Of a stretch of DNA of 64,000 nt, positions 20,064 to 33,540 are shown piece after piece; the first letter of the stretch is position 1; every line of letters starts with the position of its first letter. The position numbers and the translations under genes are program-made. This DNA is from Oscheius tipulae (Eukaryota > Nematoda > Chromadorea > Rhabditida > Rhabditidae). The DNA is taken from NCBI GenBank assembly GCA_037178975.1, contig JASJZH010000002.1:6437501-6501500 (forward strand). Direction: 5' to 3'. Below the pieces are notes generated by a model that was not told the DNA's origin, did no database searches, and saw nothing but the letters and a program-made list of their open reading frames with translations.

Positions 20064-22149
20064 TAACTTTTTTTATAGGATACATAGGAGTTTTGTTGAA
20101 GTTGTTATTGTTTGCTCCATAAAAATGCCATTATCAGATAGTTGATCCTGTTTCTCTGACAGCTTCAGATCTAGCCGTCACTTTAGACCATAATGTCCCT
20201 GGTTGCCTAGACCAAAAGCCTGTTGTCTGTCCAGATCTGGAAAGAGACGGGCACAGTCGCAAGGACGGGATTTTCGGTAGAAATACTGAGCTAAACCTGC
20301 TGCCGAGCACTAAGAAATGTCTTATTATGGTTATCGGTGTTCTCCAGTACATTTTAGGCTCTCAAACCTAGTTTATTGAGCTCACATAGGTGTTTTAGGG
20401 GCGAGATGGTACGGGAGCAGAAATTTTAAAGTCCCCTATTGTCCATTTAAAGGGATCCGAATCCAACTTCTACAGTAACCAAAAGCCTATTATCCTTACT
20501 ATGTCAAAGGTTCACTTCAATTTAAAAACTTTGGACAGATGCTAACAAGTCGAACTGTCTGAGCATCAACCTTGTGGGAGTGCGAAACGAAAGACAAACA
20601 CTTGCATACAAACACTGTATTCAGAATCAGCTCAATGAGATCTATCTTTTGAGATCAGCTTCATTTTGTCCCCTATTGTCCATTTAACGCGTTCTATTTC
20701 CAAGTAGGAAGTTGTTGGCAGTGCATTCCGTAATACCCATGCCAAGAGCTGTCGAATGGGTTTATGTTTGTTGCCAAAATCCACCTGAGATTGGAAGGCT
20801 CCCCTTGTCATGTGATACAGACGGGTAGTGCAGAGACAGGAGGCAGAGAGGTTAGAAAGACAGGTAGGGAAACATAGAGATAGAGATAGACAATATAGAG
20901 GGATATAGATAATAGTATCTCTACCTTGTCGTAACCCTTTACAACAAAGGTCTACCCTATCTGCCATCCTTTCATAAAGAAAATGAACTAACCTGTTCGT
21001 TCGTCTATCCACTGTCCGTCAATCCGTTGTCCTCCAATTCCTTTGATAGCTTGAGGATATGAAAGAAGTCGAACTGCTGTTCAGCTGTCTCGACTTACCT
21101 TGGAAGCATCCTGTCCAGACGGTCGCTCGAAGGTGAATGGTGCCCCAAGGAAGAGATTCTGCATGACTAGCCAAATCGAATAATTGTTTCAGTTACAAAC
21201 GAATTTACAATTTTCTAGTTGCAACTATTTCAAAAGTGTTGTAATCGCTGCAGAATTGCTTTTCAAGTCCTCCAAACCTTCGGACAACCTAATCCGGGCG
21301 ATTTCGCAGTCTTTTCACGTTTCTACTCGTCTTTCAGTTATAAGAGATGATCTTTCAATGCTCCCACTTTGAAAATACGGCCTTTTCTAACAACTGTAAC
21401 ATGTTTACCGATGTTTCCCTCAAAGCGCAGACCTTTTTACCTACTACGTAGCCTAATATACTGGTTTTGCAACCCCGGTGCTTCTGCAAACTGTCTACAA
21501 GTAGATTAGTAGATTATTATCTCGAGTCGATAAATGAAAAATTCAGAAAATTCACGAGTTCCAGAAGGGAAAAAGTTGAGCAAGATTAAAAACAACAAAT
21601 TTGGCGCCTCCGCTGCACACCAACTGCTACAGTACACGAACCCCATACGCAAGAAGCCGAGAAATGCCATTCTCACTTCGTTTTTTCTTATTTCTTCATC
21701 CGTTTTTCCCTTCCTAATCACACTTTGCTGTGCTTTTGACGAGACACGCTGGAGAATACGGAACCTGCATGATGACAAGTTTAAAAGTAAAACGAAGAGA
21801 AGTCATATTCATTTGATGTAATCTTTTCATGTACTCTTTTCGTGTGTTATTTATTGCAGCTTTGATATTTCTTCTTCAAGAATAACCACTTCTCGATGTA
21901 GTAACCTTCATTCCCTCGTGGTACATCCAAAAAAATTGAAGAAGGCATGTGAAAGTGAAGGAAATTAGCCTGTTTCTTGATACCCATGCCTTTTCTCGTG
22001 TTTCACCTTGTTTATCGTAGTTTTTTATTCCCACGAGGAGGCTCACCATTGTCCCTCAGAACCCGCGTGTCACGTAAAATACCCACGGTCGTATTTAAAT
22101 TTCTCATTTTGCTTTTCTTGACCTCGAAATCAATCGTCTTATTTGCAGA
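20064..22149. other. intergenic stretch between MRPL50 and SMC6
   Basis: I see no gene. It includes a GATA/GAGATA-rich run (20876-20912) and a repeated phrase 'gtcccctattgtccatttaa' at about 20431 and 20669. AT-rich sequence before 22149 ends in 'atttgcag', directly in front of the SMC6 start. Confidence 0.5.
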
Positions 22150-25100
22150 ATGCTCCGAAACCGAAACAAAAGACCGTCGGAGGAAGATTCACCGGTGAGT
22201 ATTTTGGCCTAAATTCTCTTTTTTGACGTGGTTTTCTAGGGCCCGAAGGCAAAGAGCAAACGAGACGGGACGATGAAGGTGGCCGGACGCCTGGTCCAAG
22301 TCGATCTCGAGAATTTCATGTGCCACGGAAATCTGAGGGTGAACTTCGACGTCGAGAATCACAACTGTCTCTACATTGGCGGCCCGAATGGAAGTAGGTC
22401 GACTTGTTCTCCGAAAAATGAATCTTTCGTTCAGGCGGCAAAAGTGCCCTCTTCGCAGCCATCAATATCGGTCTCGGAGGAGCCGGACGTGGAAATGAGC
22501 GAGGAAACTCCGTTCAAATGTACATCAAAACTGGGAAAAGGTATGTGCTTCGCTGTTTTCATTTTTCAGCGGTTGAACACAAATAATTTGAAGTTTTCAG
22601 CCGCGCCAAAACGCGGATCACACTCACCAACACTGGAGAAGGCTCTTTCGAGGACTACGACCGTATCATCGTCGAGAGGACCATCCTTGAGGCTGGCGGA
22701 TCCTACTCGATCAAAGGCGTTCGCGGTGGTGCAGGTACCCTCTAACCTTTTTCCGATGTTACAGCTCGTTTCAGAAAGCCTAATCCCGGGAGGAAAGACC
22801 ACCTTAAACAAGATTATCAGTCGCTACGGCATCGAGCTCAACAATCCAATCTATTGGCTTAGTCAGGATCGCGCCAGAAAGTTCCTGGCCGATACCAATC
22901 CCAAGCAGCTCTTTCAGGTTTGTGAAGCAATTTATTCGAACTTGGGAGGGCCCTGTTAATACAAGATGCTCGCTATTTTTCCCATGGAATTCCATTACAG
23001 ATCTTCGCCGATGCCTCCGAGCTCGACACGACTTTGGCCAACTACAACGAGATTGGAACCCATATGCATGCCATAAACGGCAATCTGACCAATCTCACGC
23101 GTATTCTCGCCGGTCTACGAGAGTGGGTTTTCCTCCTCTTTCATTGAATTCTCAATCCAGAGACTATCGAAAGAAGCAAGCCATCATGACCCGTCGGCAG
23201 AAGGAAATAGCTCTGATCGGGGAAATCCAGATCCTGCACTGGTTCTCCCAGTTCAGTCCGCTGCGCGATATTGAGGAAGCGGAGACCGAGCTCAAAAGGA
23301 GGATCGAGGAGAACAAGGCCGCGCATCGCAAGCTGAAACAGAAGCACAAGGACGAGGCAGTGGAGCTGGCCCAATGGCGCGAAGAACTCGAAAATCTGGC
23401 GGCAAAGACGTCCGAGAAGCGTGGCGAAGTCGACGATCTCGAGCGCCAGCTGGCCGATTATGAGGACCAAATGGTGTAAGATTTTCGTTTGAATTTGGCG
23501 CGCAAAGTTCAAAGGTCGCTGGTTACCAGACTACAAAGTTAGTCTTTCTGGGTTCAAAAACGGTATTTCATGACTGTCGGATGTTCTGCAAAGTTGTAGA
23601 GCAGATCAAGGACTAGAACTTTACAGAATATCGGAAAGTCAAAAAATGCCGTCTTGACCCCGAAAAAACTATTATTAGGTGCTTTGGATTGAGCTTTCTT
23701 AAACTTCAATCACGCTTGGGCATTGGACTCGACTCGTTTTTTTTTTCTATAACATAAACTCTAACCGACTGATTGTGTGCTATGAGGCAAAGCAAGTTTG
23801 CTAGCTACACGAACGCTACATATTATAACCAAATGTGCAGAAATTGGACTATACAGTGGCTTTCAGTCCCTACAATGAGGAGTTGAAGGATCTGGAGCGA
23901 AAGATCCAGAGAGCGAACCAGGATATCGAGCAGAGCGACGCGACAATCCGCGACGCCAAAAGGAAGATCCGACAGGAGAAGGAAAAGCTGGCCAAAAATC
24001 AGGATCGTCACCAAATGGAGGAACTCCAAGTCAAGGTAACCGAACTTGAGAAGCTCGAGGCCGCCCATCGAGACGAGATCCAGAACATTGAGCACAAAAT
24101 GGAGACGATGAAGCCGGCCGTACGGGAGGCCCATACTGCTGCTTTCGAGGTTGTTTTGCTCCTATTTTCTACTTAATTTGGTGGTTTTAGGCATCGAACC
24201 AGGCCCAGCAGCAACGCGTCGAGCATCAGCAGCTGACCAGAGAAATTGGAAGTATCCAGGAGAGGTCGAAGAACAATCTCAGCCGCTTCGGTCCGACCAT
24301 TCCGCAAGTTGTCCAGAAGATCAACGAGCAGGCTGCGCGATTCAGTGTCAAGCCGAAAGGACCGATGGGTACGTTTTTGTACGAGTCTTTTCTTTACGCA
24401 GGAAAAGTACGGGTACAAATAGCTGTACTGCGAAGAAGTTTCTGATAAAATAAGCCAATATGTCAGTGAAGCGGTAAAGTTGCCATGAAACTGCCTCAGG
24501 TTCGAATCTCGATTGGTTTAGTATTCGAATTCTTCACATTGTAACGAGCGCGTAATTGCTCTCGGACTTCCCCAATATGGATACTTATCAAATCATACCT
24601 TTTCTCTCCGTGAGTGAAATCTGGAGTGTAGTTTGGTATGATTTTGATGTTAAACTTCTACTCTGGATGCAGCAGTCTACTCATTTCCTTTTCAGGCAGC
24701 TACATCCAAGTCCGCGACAAAAAATATCAGCTAGCCGTCGAACAGGCTCTCCGTCGACAGCTGGGAACATTCATCTTCGCCAACCGAAAGGACGAACTGC
24801 TCTTCATTCGGATGATGGAACACTATGGCATTCACTGTCCTCCGACCACCGTCGTCAAGTTTATCATTTTTCCAAATTTTCCAAGTTTAAATTTTCAAGA
24901 TTTGGCCAAGAGCCGCACAGCACGAGTGACAACGAGCCGCCTGGACGCGTTGCCACCGTTTTGCGAATGATCGACGTGACCGACAACGACGTCCGAAACA
25001 CCCTAATTGACGCGACCGGCATGGAGTGCATTGCCCTCTTCGACTCGGACCAGGAGGCCCGAGAAATCATGAACGGATCGGTTCTTTTTCATTACTTATA

Positions 25101-28100
25101 GCGGTATAACACGGTTTTAGGCCCCCCAGAACTGCAATACGGCCTACACGTGCTCCGGAGCCGAGGTTCACGGAAAAAGCGCTCGCGGTGGCACCCAGTA
25201 CCGTTTCTACGCCTGCCATCAGCGCCATGCCACAATACTCGCCGACTCGTCGAATGCCAATATTGAGTACGTTTTAAGGTTTCCCCTTTGTAGACGAAAA
25301 CTACAAGTTTTTTGGCTACCGAAAGACTGATAGCCTATTCTCTAGGATTATGGCCATACCTCCAAATGGCTGTAATCTCCTCATTCATCACAGATACCTA
25401 AAATTCTGACGTTTCTTGCCTTGGAGCATTAGCAGTTTCTACTTATTTCTGTACGCATGCAGCTTCGATGTTGTATTATAATTTTCATATTTTTGCCTAT
25501 CTCGCTAGAATCTCTCCAAGGCCGTATGGCGTGAATTATTCGTGGATCGTCTAGAAATTGGTAGAGTGACAGATAAGGGAGGTTAGATTGGAAACATAAA
25601 ATATTTCCTGAATCTGCTGGTGTTTTTTGGCTCGTATGGACCGGGTTCGAGTTCATTCGACGATTTTTGCGAAAATATCATTGGCCATGTTAATAAAAGC
25701 CGGGAATTGTGTAGAAAAGATATTGACGTTCTTGTTCAACTTTCCCAATTGCAGAGACCTGACCCGCCAGCTGGAAGTTGCCAAGCGCCAGTACGACATG
25801 GCCAACGAAACTGCCCGTAACAAGAATAGCCGCTCCGATCAGCTGAAGCGCCAATACGAGCTTCTGAAGCGGCAGAAGGACGATCTGGAGGATAAATTGC
25901 GTCGCTACGAGAGCCAGAAGACCCGCATTCGGCGCGAGATTGCCACCATCGTGGATCGCGAAGATGGAAATGTGGTGATCGGTGTGCAGCAGCGCCTCCT
26001 GGGCGAGGTCGAAGAGTCCAAGGCGCAGCTCCTGGGGAAGAGGGATCAGCTGGAAGACGAGAAAAGAAAGAAGCAGAGAAAGCTGGCAAAGATGGAGGGG
26101 CATCGCAAGGCGTTCCAGCAGAATGCCAGTGACCACGCGCAGGAAATGGATGAAACCGAGAGTGTCGCGGAAGGTCTAAAACTGAAGATCCAGCAGCTCA
26201 GCGGAAAGATTCAGGAGTCGGAGGCACAGATGAGACAACTGGAGGAGAAGGTCAGAAAGTGGACGGAAGAGGACGCTGTGAGCATTGAGAGAAGAAAGGA
26301 CGAAGCTCTGGCCAAGGTAAATTTTCCTAGTTTACCGTGACAATATTAACGAGACCCTTTCGATTCAGTTTAACATACATACATTGAATACACACAGGTT
26401 TTTGATAGAGTGCCTCGTTTGTGGCGTATTATTTGACAGAACAGAAGAGAGTCTGGTTGACAGACGGTAAGATTTGATAGAAATAGGCTGATATGTCTAG
26501 GATTAAAAAGGGGACAAACTGACATTACCGGCTGACAGACAGTGTTTGCTGTTCTAATGACAACTATCTCCTTGAGTGAGAGAAACCGAGATTAAATAAT
26601 CTGGTGACAGGATAAGTGAGGCATAGAGTGGCAGGAAAGGTCTTTAAAGGGACAGTAACATTGCGAGTGTATGGGCGTCCCCGGACACGTCTTTTGTAGT
26701 TAGGTCCCACGACGAACTTCCCTAAAAATCAATCTTTTGGTCCTTTACACACTTTTTCATGACTTCTAAGTGTGTTTAATCGGTTCGTAAACTCCCCCAG
26801 AAACATCTACTACGACGACAAAACTAACGAGAATAATGAAGGAAATTGAGGAAACGCGGTTCTTCTCCCTCTTTCTTATTTTCTACATTTTTCTATTTAA
26901 TTCTGACGTCGAAGTAGACATTTCTGTAGCAGCTTTCGACGCTGAGTCGAGCAAACACACTTCAGTCATGAAAACGTGTGTAAAGCATCAAAAATGCTAA
27001 AGATTGATTTTCAGTGAAGTTCGTCGCATGACCCAACAACAAAAGTCGTTCCGGGGGACACCCATACATCCGCAATCTTACTGTTCCTTTAATGAATGAA
27101 AGTGTTAGCAAGAAATAGGTGGACAGGGACAGAATAAGCCGTAGACAGACGGGACAGATTGAGTCTGTAAGAAAAAGGCAGGCCAGACAAATAACATGAA
27201 TTGTATGTCTATGATCTGCTCTTTTTAGGTCTAAAAGTCGATGTTTTCACGGCAAAAACCCCGCCAAATGACCAGTTTGAACCGTCTAAACTAGCCGTTT
27301 TCAGCTGAACGAAGAGGAGGTGAATCCGCCTCCCAACTACCCAGACCGTCCCGACTTCCGAGATATTCCCGAGACTCGCGAGCTCCTGAGCATGATGAAG
27401 AAGAGGGAGTCCGAGCTGAATGGAGTCCGTGAAGCGTATTTTTTTTTCTCATTTCCCCCAAAGAATGTATAAAATCTACAGGTTGGGCGAGGCGCCGACG
27501 GAAGAACACCTTAAACAGATCAAGGACAAGTTCGAGGCGGGCCGAAAGGACTACGTCGCCCTCAGAAATATCAACGAGATGCTTCAGAAAACACTCATAC
27601 TGCGCAAGAAGAAGTTCCCCGTATTCCGGCACGGTATCATCTCGCGAGTCAAGGACGCCTTCCAGGATCTTGTCAGATACAAGTGAGTATTTCACCATTT
27701 TTCTGTCGTCAGTGTTCCTTTGACTCTGCCATGTCTCTGTCAAGCATTTTTCATGTCACTCCAGCTAATTAAGATCATTATAGCCTCCTCTACCGTTCCA
27801 TGTCAATCTTGTCTAAGAACACGTTCTGAACATCCCTGTCAAATTCTTTCCATCCCCAATGTAGAAATAGTGAATGTATCTTTCTGAATCTATCTCGTCC
27901 TGTTCCGTCAAGCTAGTCTACTATCCTGCTAAAAACTCATTGTGACCATGTTTTTTTCCAACCATCTTCTCTTTCTGCCTACCGTAACCTGTCTGCCCGT
28001 AGATTCCCCTCATTTGCCTGTCCGCTTGTCCCAGTCATTTTCCTGTTAATTCGATTTATAAGCCTCCTATCAGTCCGCTTACTTGTCTACTATGGCTGTC

Positions 28101-28539
28101 TAATCACGATTTCTATAGGTTCGAAGGCGAGATGCTAATCAACACGGAGCAGCGCACAATCAACATCAACATCAAGCCGCATTCGAGCAATCCGAAGGAG
28201 AAGCTGAAGGATATTCGGGGTCTCTCGGGCGGAGAGAAGTCCTACACGACTACGTGCTTCCTCATGGCCTTGTGGACCATTATGGAGACGCCTTTCCGCT
28301 GTATGGACGAGTTCGACGTCTTCATGGACGGACACATGCGAAAGGTTTGCCCTTTTAATGGGTTTTTTCACTAACATTTCAAATAATAGACAGCCATGGA
28401 CCTGATCGTGGCCGAGGCGACTCGCAAGTACAAGCATCAGCAGTTCATCTTCTTTACGCCGCAGGGCATCAACGAGATCAAGAAGGACAACACGGACAAC
28501 CAGGTCGCCACGTTCGAAATGCCGAAAGTTCGTGAATAA
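22150..28539 (+). CDS. smc-6: SMC6, structural maintenance of chromosomes protein 6
   Basis: ATPase subunit of the SMC5/6 complex, which acts in recombinational repair and chromosome maintenance. The ATG at 22150 sits directly behind 'tttgcag'. ENFMCHGNL and the Walker A motif GGPNGSGKSA mark the N-terminal ATPase half; a 41-base intron (22394-22434) splits the Walker A codons. NPIYWLSQDRARKFL follows, then coiled coil (about 23.2-24.4 kb), a hinge region (24.7-25.3 kb, for example LIDATGMECIALFDSD), a second coiled coil (25.7-27.7 kb), and the C-terminal ATPase half with signature LSGGEKSYTT and Walker B FRCMDEFDVFMD. FRCMDEFDV is the SMC6 form. The stop at 28537-28539 follows ATFEMPKVRE. 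Introns near 25.3-25.7, 26.3-27.3 and 27.7-28.1 kb are much longer than the window norm. One intron holds a tRNA-like element (24455-24516) and another a hairpin repeat (23581-23634). Confidence 0.95.
23581..23634. repeat. hairpin repeat, TTCTGCAAAGTTGTAGAG family, in SMC6 intron
   Basis: 'atgttctgcaaagttgtaga' pairs with 'actttacagaatat' downstream, forming an imperfect hairpin. Relatives lie near 1134, 55438, 56680, 56841, 59740 and 59940. Confidence 0.65.
24455..24516 (+). repeat. tRNA-like element, in SMC6 intron
   Basis: Ends 'ccaat' and 'attgg' are complementary, like an acceptor stem. Inside are 'atgtcagtgaagcggtaaag' and 'ctcaggttcgaatctcgat' (B-box-like). The anticodon arm is not standard. 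Confidence 0.55.
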
Positions 28540-28663
28540 GTCTGCCTTATATACCCCCTTTGTATTTTATAATTACCGGTGCCTTTCTTTCCCCAAACAA
28601 TCTCATAAGAAATCTTGAGCTTTTGTGCTCCCTGTTTTAGCCTTTATATCTACTTGTTGTGTT

Positions 28664-28669
28664 AATAAA
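28664..28669 (+). terminator. candidate SMC6 polyadenylation signal
   Basis: AATAAA lies about 125 bases past the SMC6 stop, in T-rich sequence. It is the only canonical hexamer I see in the first 150 bases of the 3' flank. A cleavage site cannot be seen directly. Confidence 0.5.
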
Positions 28670-28801
28670 ATTGACATTTTGTATTGGAATTTGGACGGAG
28701 AGAGACGAATAGAATTGAAGCTCTTAGGTACTGGAACCTCGGGTATACCACCTATAGCTTGTTTCAGATGAAGAACGAACACAAGCAAAGGCAAACAAAA
28801 T

Positions 28802-28872
28802 TCGAGTGCGGGACTGAACAATGACCCCGCGGATACTGGGCGCTACTTGACGCCGCGCCAATCATGCAAGCC
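28802..28872 (-). repeat. tRNA-like element, diverged
   Basis: On the minus strand 'ttggcgcggcgtcaagtagc' and 'ggggtcattgttcagtccc'. It resembles the element at 40415-40486, sharing 'ggcgc', 'tcaagt.gcgc' and 'ggggtca' at the same spacing, so the two appear to be a subfamily. The B-box is decayed. Confidence 0.45.
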
Positions 28873-29450
28873 ACTATCCGAAATATGTTTGGTCTATAGC
28901 TGTTTGGCTTTGTGATGGCTATAATCCATTTCCAAAGAAAAGCAGCAGTGAGGCAATTCTTCAAAGGTTTTTTCAAGGCTCGCGTCACGAAGCTATCCGT
29001 AGCTAGTGGAGACGGACTTTTTGCAAATTAAGCGTATTTGCGGTTAATTTTTCGTGGTTTTGACCTTAAAATCGAATTCAGCGACCAAGAAAGTCTACTT
29101 GCCAACAAATTGAAGAGAAAAACTAAAAATACATCGCTTATGCATGGAGCAGAAAGACTGGGGTTCAGCTCCCCTATTTAGGCAATTTAAACGTTATTAT
29201 TCTAGTTTTACTCCAAATCTATTGTCAAGTAGGGGAATACATGCGTAGAATATGATTACCAGATCAGACTCAAGAAAATGATGAAAATTCGAAAATATGG
29301 AAATTTCTTCTTCACGTGCAGACACTGCGCGGCGAGCATTTAAATCCAGATGCCGCCCTTTATTGTAAACAGGCTATAATTATGTGACGAGCGATGGAAA
29401 AACCTTCTGAAGGTGCTTGCGAGAGTTTTTCATGAAGAGACAGTCCAGTT

Positions 29451-29513
29451 GTACAATCCCAGGAATCGTACCCAACCCCTTTGTTTCGTAGTCGGAGTGC
29501 TACGACTGAGCTA
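29451..29513 (-). repeat. tRNA-like element
   Basis: On the minus strand 'tagctcagtcgtagcactcc', 'gactacgaaacaaaggg' and 'ttgggtacgattcctggg'. The first two parts nearly repeat the element at 33470-33540, which is on the plus strand. Confidence 0.6.
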
Positions 29514-29989
29514 TTTTTTTATTTTTCACGCCCGAACCAGAAACTACATAAATGGAGGGAGACAGAGGATGACCCAGCCCCAGTTAAGTAAGGTAGCCTA
29601 ACTGAACAATCTTGCTCCTTTCAATGGCAAAGTCGAACGGGGATTGACGGTCTTGAGAATGATCCCAGGCTTGTGAAGATCTTCGAAAGCCTGCAGACCT
29701 TGGATTCTGCGCATAGGCCGATGACAATTCGCTCTACTCGGTCTTCTTCTTCAGCGTCTTCAGATTCCGATGTAGTTGTGGGCGCGCATCTGTCCTTGCT
29801 CGAAGCTTCTTGTCCGTCTCGCAGTTGGCTCTAGGTGCAGCAGGACAAAGAGCTTCGGAGAATCGGCTCCAGTAGCACAGGCTGCTCTCGAGCCGAGTTT
29901 GGGTAGTCCGGAGCCTTCTGAACAGCATCCGCGATGTTCCAGCTCGCCATTTCCTAAGCCAGTAGCAGTTACTCGTCTAAAAGTAGAGA

Positions 29990-30033
29990 CTCTCTGCCTC
30001 GTCTTCTGTGCAGTAGTAGACTACCATCAAGCG
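29990..30033 (+). repeat. direct repeat pair, copy 1
   Basis: About 44 bases from 'ctctctgcctcgtcttctgt' to 'accatcaagcg' recur with about three changes at 30459-30503. I see no coding meaning. Confidence 0.8.
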
Positions 30034-30458
30034 CCTCGGATGTCTGTCTCCAAAGAAATCAAAGTATGCCGGCCACGAACAAGAGAATGAGGGACAGTAA
30101 GACTATCAGGAAGTGGACTACCACAACAGATATTCAGAGGCCGACTGTCTTCAAGGAACCATGTTCAATCGATGAGACTACTGAAAGTTTCAAAAGGGAG
30201 GACGGCAGCTCTGACGACTGCTGTTCTACCGACGGCAGGACAAGGACCATCTTTGAACCGAGACCCATCACACTGCCGCCACGTTCGCCAGTCGTCTTCT
30301 ACACACAAGACAGAAGCCCGAAGTCTGGTCTCACGAGTTGGACAGCAGCGGCATGAAAAATGTGACCGTCATCTGGCTGTCCACAGGGGCCCCTTACCAT
30401 CTTTGAAATGCGACAGTACGACATGTTAGTTTTTTTAGGGAGCTGGTTCTTTGCGTCG

Positions 30459-30503
30459 CTCTCTGCCTCGTCGTCTGTGCAGCAGTAGACTACCACCAAG
30501 CGC
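30459..30503 (+). repeat. direct repeat pair, copy 2
   Basis: Near-identical to 29990-30033. The intervening 425 bases contain no recognisable element. Confidence 0.8.
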
Positions 30504-32998
30504 TCTGTCTCTCTGTAAAGGATTTTTGAGCAGTCCATTGTACCGTAGTTCATTTCAATCCTCGATCTACAATTTTTTTTTCGCCTAAACGGTGGAGTAA
30601 CTTCCTGAAGCCGTAATAGGCGAACAAAGAGAATACAATAGGCAGTAACAGAATGACAAAAAGGTCTGAACGGTGTAGATACAGGGACAAGAAGATCCGA
30701 GCCTAAAAAATCTGGACAAAAGGGAGTTTGAGGACAGTAAGAAGGCTAAAATGCGAAGGCTATAACTGAACCCTGCCCTTCTTCTCTTCGAACCTTCTCC
30801 AGACAGCCGTCTCTCTACTGGTGGTCGCCCGGTGAAGACACAGTCTCGCCTCACACGCGGCAAGCACCAGCCGAGGTGTGGCCGCACACACACACACACA
30901 CACACAAAGTCTTATCGATTCGATGTAGAGGTCGATTAGGGTAAGAATTGGAAGAGAGGTCTGGTCTGGCGGTGAAGGAGACATAGTGTGCTACTGCCGG
31001 CCGGTGACCCAAATCGAACCCCCTCTCTCTGACCATCTGGCGGGCCTCGACAGCTGCCGAGGAGCGCGAAATTTGAAATTTTCGATTTGACCTTGACACG
31101 TTTGGGCCGCGCGACCCCTGCCTGTGCCTGTCCGCCGCTCAAATCAACTTCTACATCGATCGAAGGAGTGCGTGTGGGTCTTTCGTTCCCTCCCTCCTCG
31201 TCCGACTCGCAAAACTGGATGTTTCTCTTAGTCCTACAGATGATGGCTATGACTAGAGACACATTCAGCTTGGCTTCGGATACATTTGGATACTTCAACT
31301 GTATTTATACCTCTTAAAGGTGAGACAGGTGGGGAATTAGTCCTCGACCGACAAAGAGCCGTTTTTCAAGCGTTCCTACAAGGTTTGCAAGCACTTTAGG
31401 ACCCATTTTTGGCCTGATATTGAGACAAATCGAACACTCAACAAAGACAAGAGGGCGTCGTGAAAAGACCATAAAACTCAGAAAGACAGGAAAACATATA
31501 GGTAAACAGCGTACTTTGCTTATTTCGGGGATGGAAAATCCACAGGAGCATGGCTCTATTGCAAAGCTTCCACGCTGACTCTCTACAGGGGAATCGAAAG
31601 AGGAGCAACTACTCAGGTCATCTCGGGTGAACCGTCTTTTGAGAAGATCTTAGTGATTGAGTACAGTAATCTTACTTGTAAATGCAGAAGTCGATTACGT
31701 GGGTCAAGATACTATGTTATAGAAGGCGTACTTTCTTAGAAGCTGTATTGTAAATGTGGCACACAGCCGACGGTACTGGTGTGTCTGTAGTTGTGACAGA
31801 GCGACAGAAAGCCGGAGAGACATAGAATAATGGGCAACAAACAGGGTTTGAACAAGGCTTGACTGTCTATACTACAATTGCTAAAGTCTCTTCATCTTGT
31901 GGCTGTTCCTGTTTTCTGTTCACAGAAATTGTCTACAGAACTCTTGACTGAGAGCAAAAGACTTTACCGCACTCACAAGTAGAGAATATCGGCTACAGTT
32001 CAGTGCTCATTCTGATCATTTGAACGTTCAGACAAACAGCTCTAGTAGACAAGGACAGAGAAGGATAGAGAGACAGAGTGGTAGCTTGAAGCGGACATGT
32101 CACCTGAGCTCTTGTCAGGATAACAGTTTGACTTGTATTCTCAGACAGACAGACTTACAGAATCTCATAAATGTCGAGTTGTACTACAAGCGGTATACGC
32201 TTACTTTGAGGCTTGGACAAAGATCTATTGGGATCTCCGTAAGCAAATGTTCACCCGGTGAAGGCTCTCTTAGAACAGCTCCACCGCAGGGAACACCTGC
32301 TGACGGTAGGTACCCGTCTCAGGGGGACAAAGAGGATGGGCCGAAGCCATGCTGAATGTGTCTCTAGTCTTAGCAGCTCAACAGTAGGACTATGCCACAC
32401 ATCCAGAATGGTCATTCGGCCCGAAAGAGGGAGAGGGGGACAGAGTGTGGTCACCCCGGAGCACAAATGTTCACCCGGTGAGGATCTGAACCTGACCGAG
32501 GCGAACATTTGCGAGCCGAGGAAGACCGGGAGAGACAGGGGGCTGGGACTCCTGTCGGGGACTGCAAGAGACTGTGATATGTGCTCAGAGACCATTTCAC
32601 TGGCCAGTTGCAGTCACCGACAGAAGCCAAGAGGGGCTGGGTTGACAGTCCAGAGCTTCCAGAACAGTTCTTATATACGGTTCTGGTAGCCCAAACTCCT
32701 CCCCTTGAGTTGATGGGAATGGCACCTCTGGTGCCAATAGCAGACCCAATGGTACTTGGCGGCTAGTCTCAGGTCAGCCACAGAGCCAGTGGGATTCCCG
32801 CCGGGAACGATGGGATCGTAAATGGGGATAAGGGAAGCACAGTTATCAACTGGGAGAATTGGAAAATCTGCTTTTCTGAATATCGATTCATGTGATTGAA
32901 GTTCATTGGATATTTATCCTCTCACAAAAAATGATAGCTGACAAATGGCTGGATATCATGTCAACCTCTCTCACTCCTTTCTTTGTAGCGCTTCCCTA

Positions 32999-33246
32999 TG
33001 ACAGATTGACAGAACATATTGACAGGGACATACAGGCGGGACATGGTTCGATGTTGACAGGATGTGAAAGTTTGGAGCTAGATACAACAGCCTGTGAATT
33101 GTTTCCAAGTGTAGTAGTTGACAGAGCTGGTCAAAAGATGCCAAGTTGACAAGATGCTATTGTTGTGGTAGCTCAAAGATGACAGATTACAGATAACAGA
33201 AAGAGGTGACAGATGGACAGGCACCAAATATGGGAGTGATTGACAG
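32999..33246 (+). repeat. cluster of TGACAG / TTGACAG motifs
   Basis: Eight TGACAG hexamers on the plus strand within 248 bases, most as TTGACAG, at irregular spacing; further TTGACA copies follow up to about 33400. TGACAG is the core bound by TALE homeodomain proteins such as Meis and TGIF, but it is also a degraded form of the local GACAGA repeat, so regulatory meaning is only possible. Confidence 0.7.
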
Positions 33247-33469
33247 AGCATGGAAATATTTACAGGCTCAGAAGAGCAAAATGGCCGGACAGGTTGACTA
33301 CCAGAAACGTTACCATAGGTTGACATGGACTGCTAGGAATAGAAGATTTTAAAGAGAGTGGGGTCACAGCGACACAATCGGATTGGAAGATAGTTGACAT
33401 GAAAAATACAAATTTAGAACTGATTGACCTCCTGACTGGCTGAAATTAAGAATTCGGCGCAGCTTTCCT

Positions 33470-33540
33470 CGCATAGCTCAGTCGGTAAGCACTCCGACTA
33501 CGATTCCAAAGGGCACGTCTTCAACTCCCGTTCTAGCGGA
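33470..33540 (+). repeat. tRNA-like element
   Basis: 'catagctcagtcggtaagca', 'ctccgactacgattccaaag' and a decayed T-arm 'cttcaactcccg'. The D-arm and middle closely match the element at 29451-29513. Confidence 0.6.

Noticed and set aside
32258-32689. 143-codon plus-strand open frame
   Set aside because: No domain and no flanking exons; it spans a repeated 'gttcacccggtga' phrase and is probably chance.
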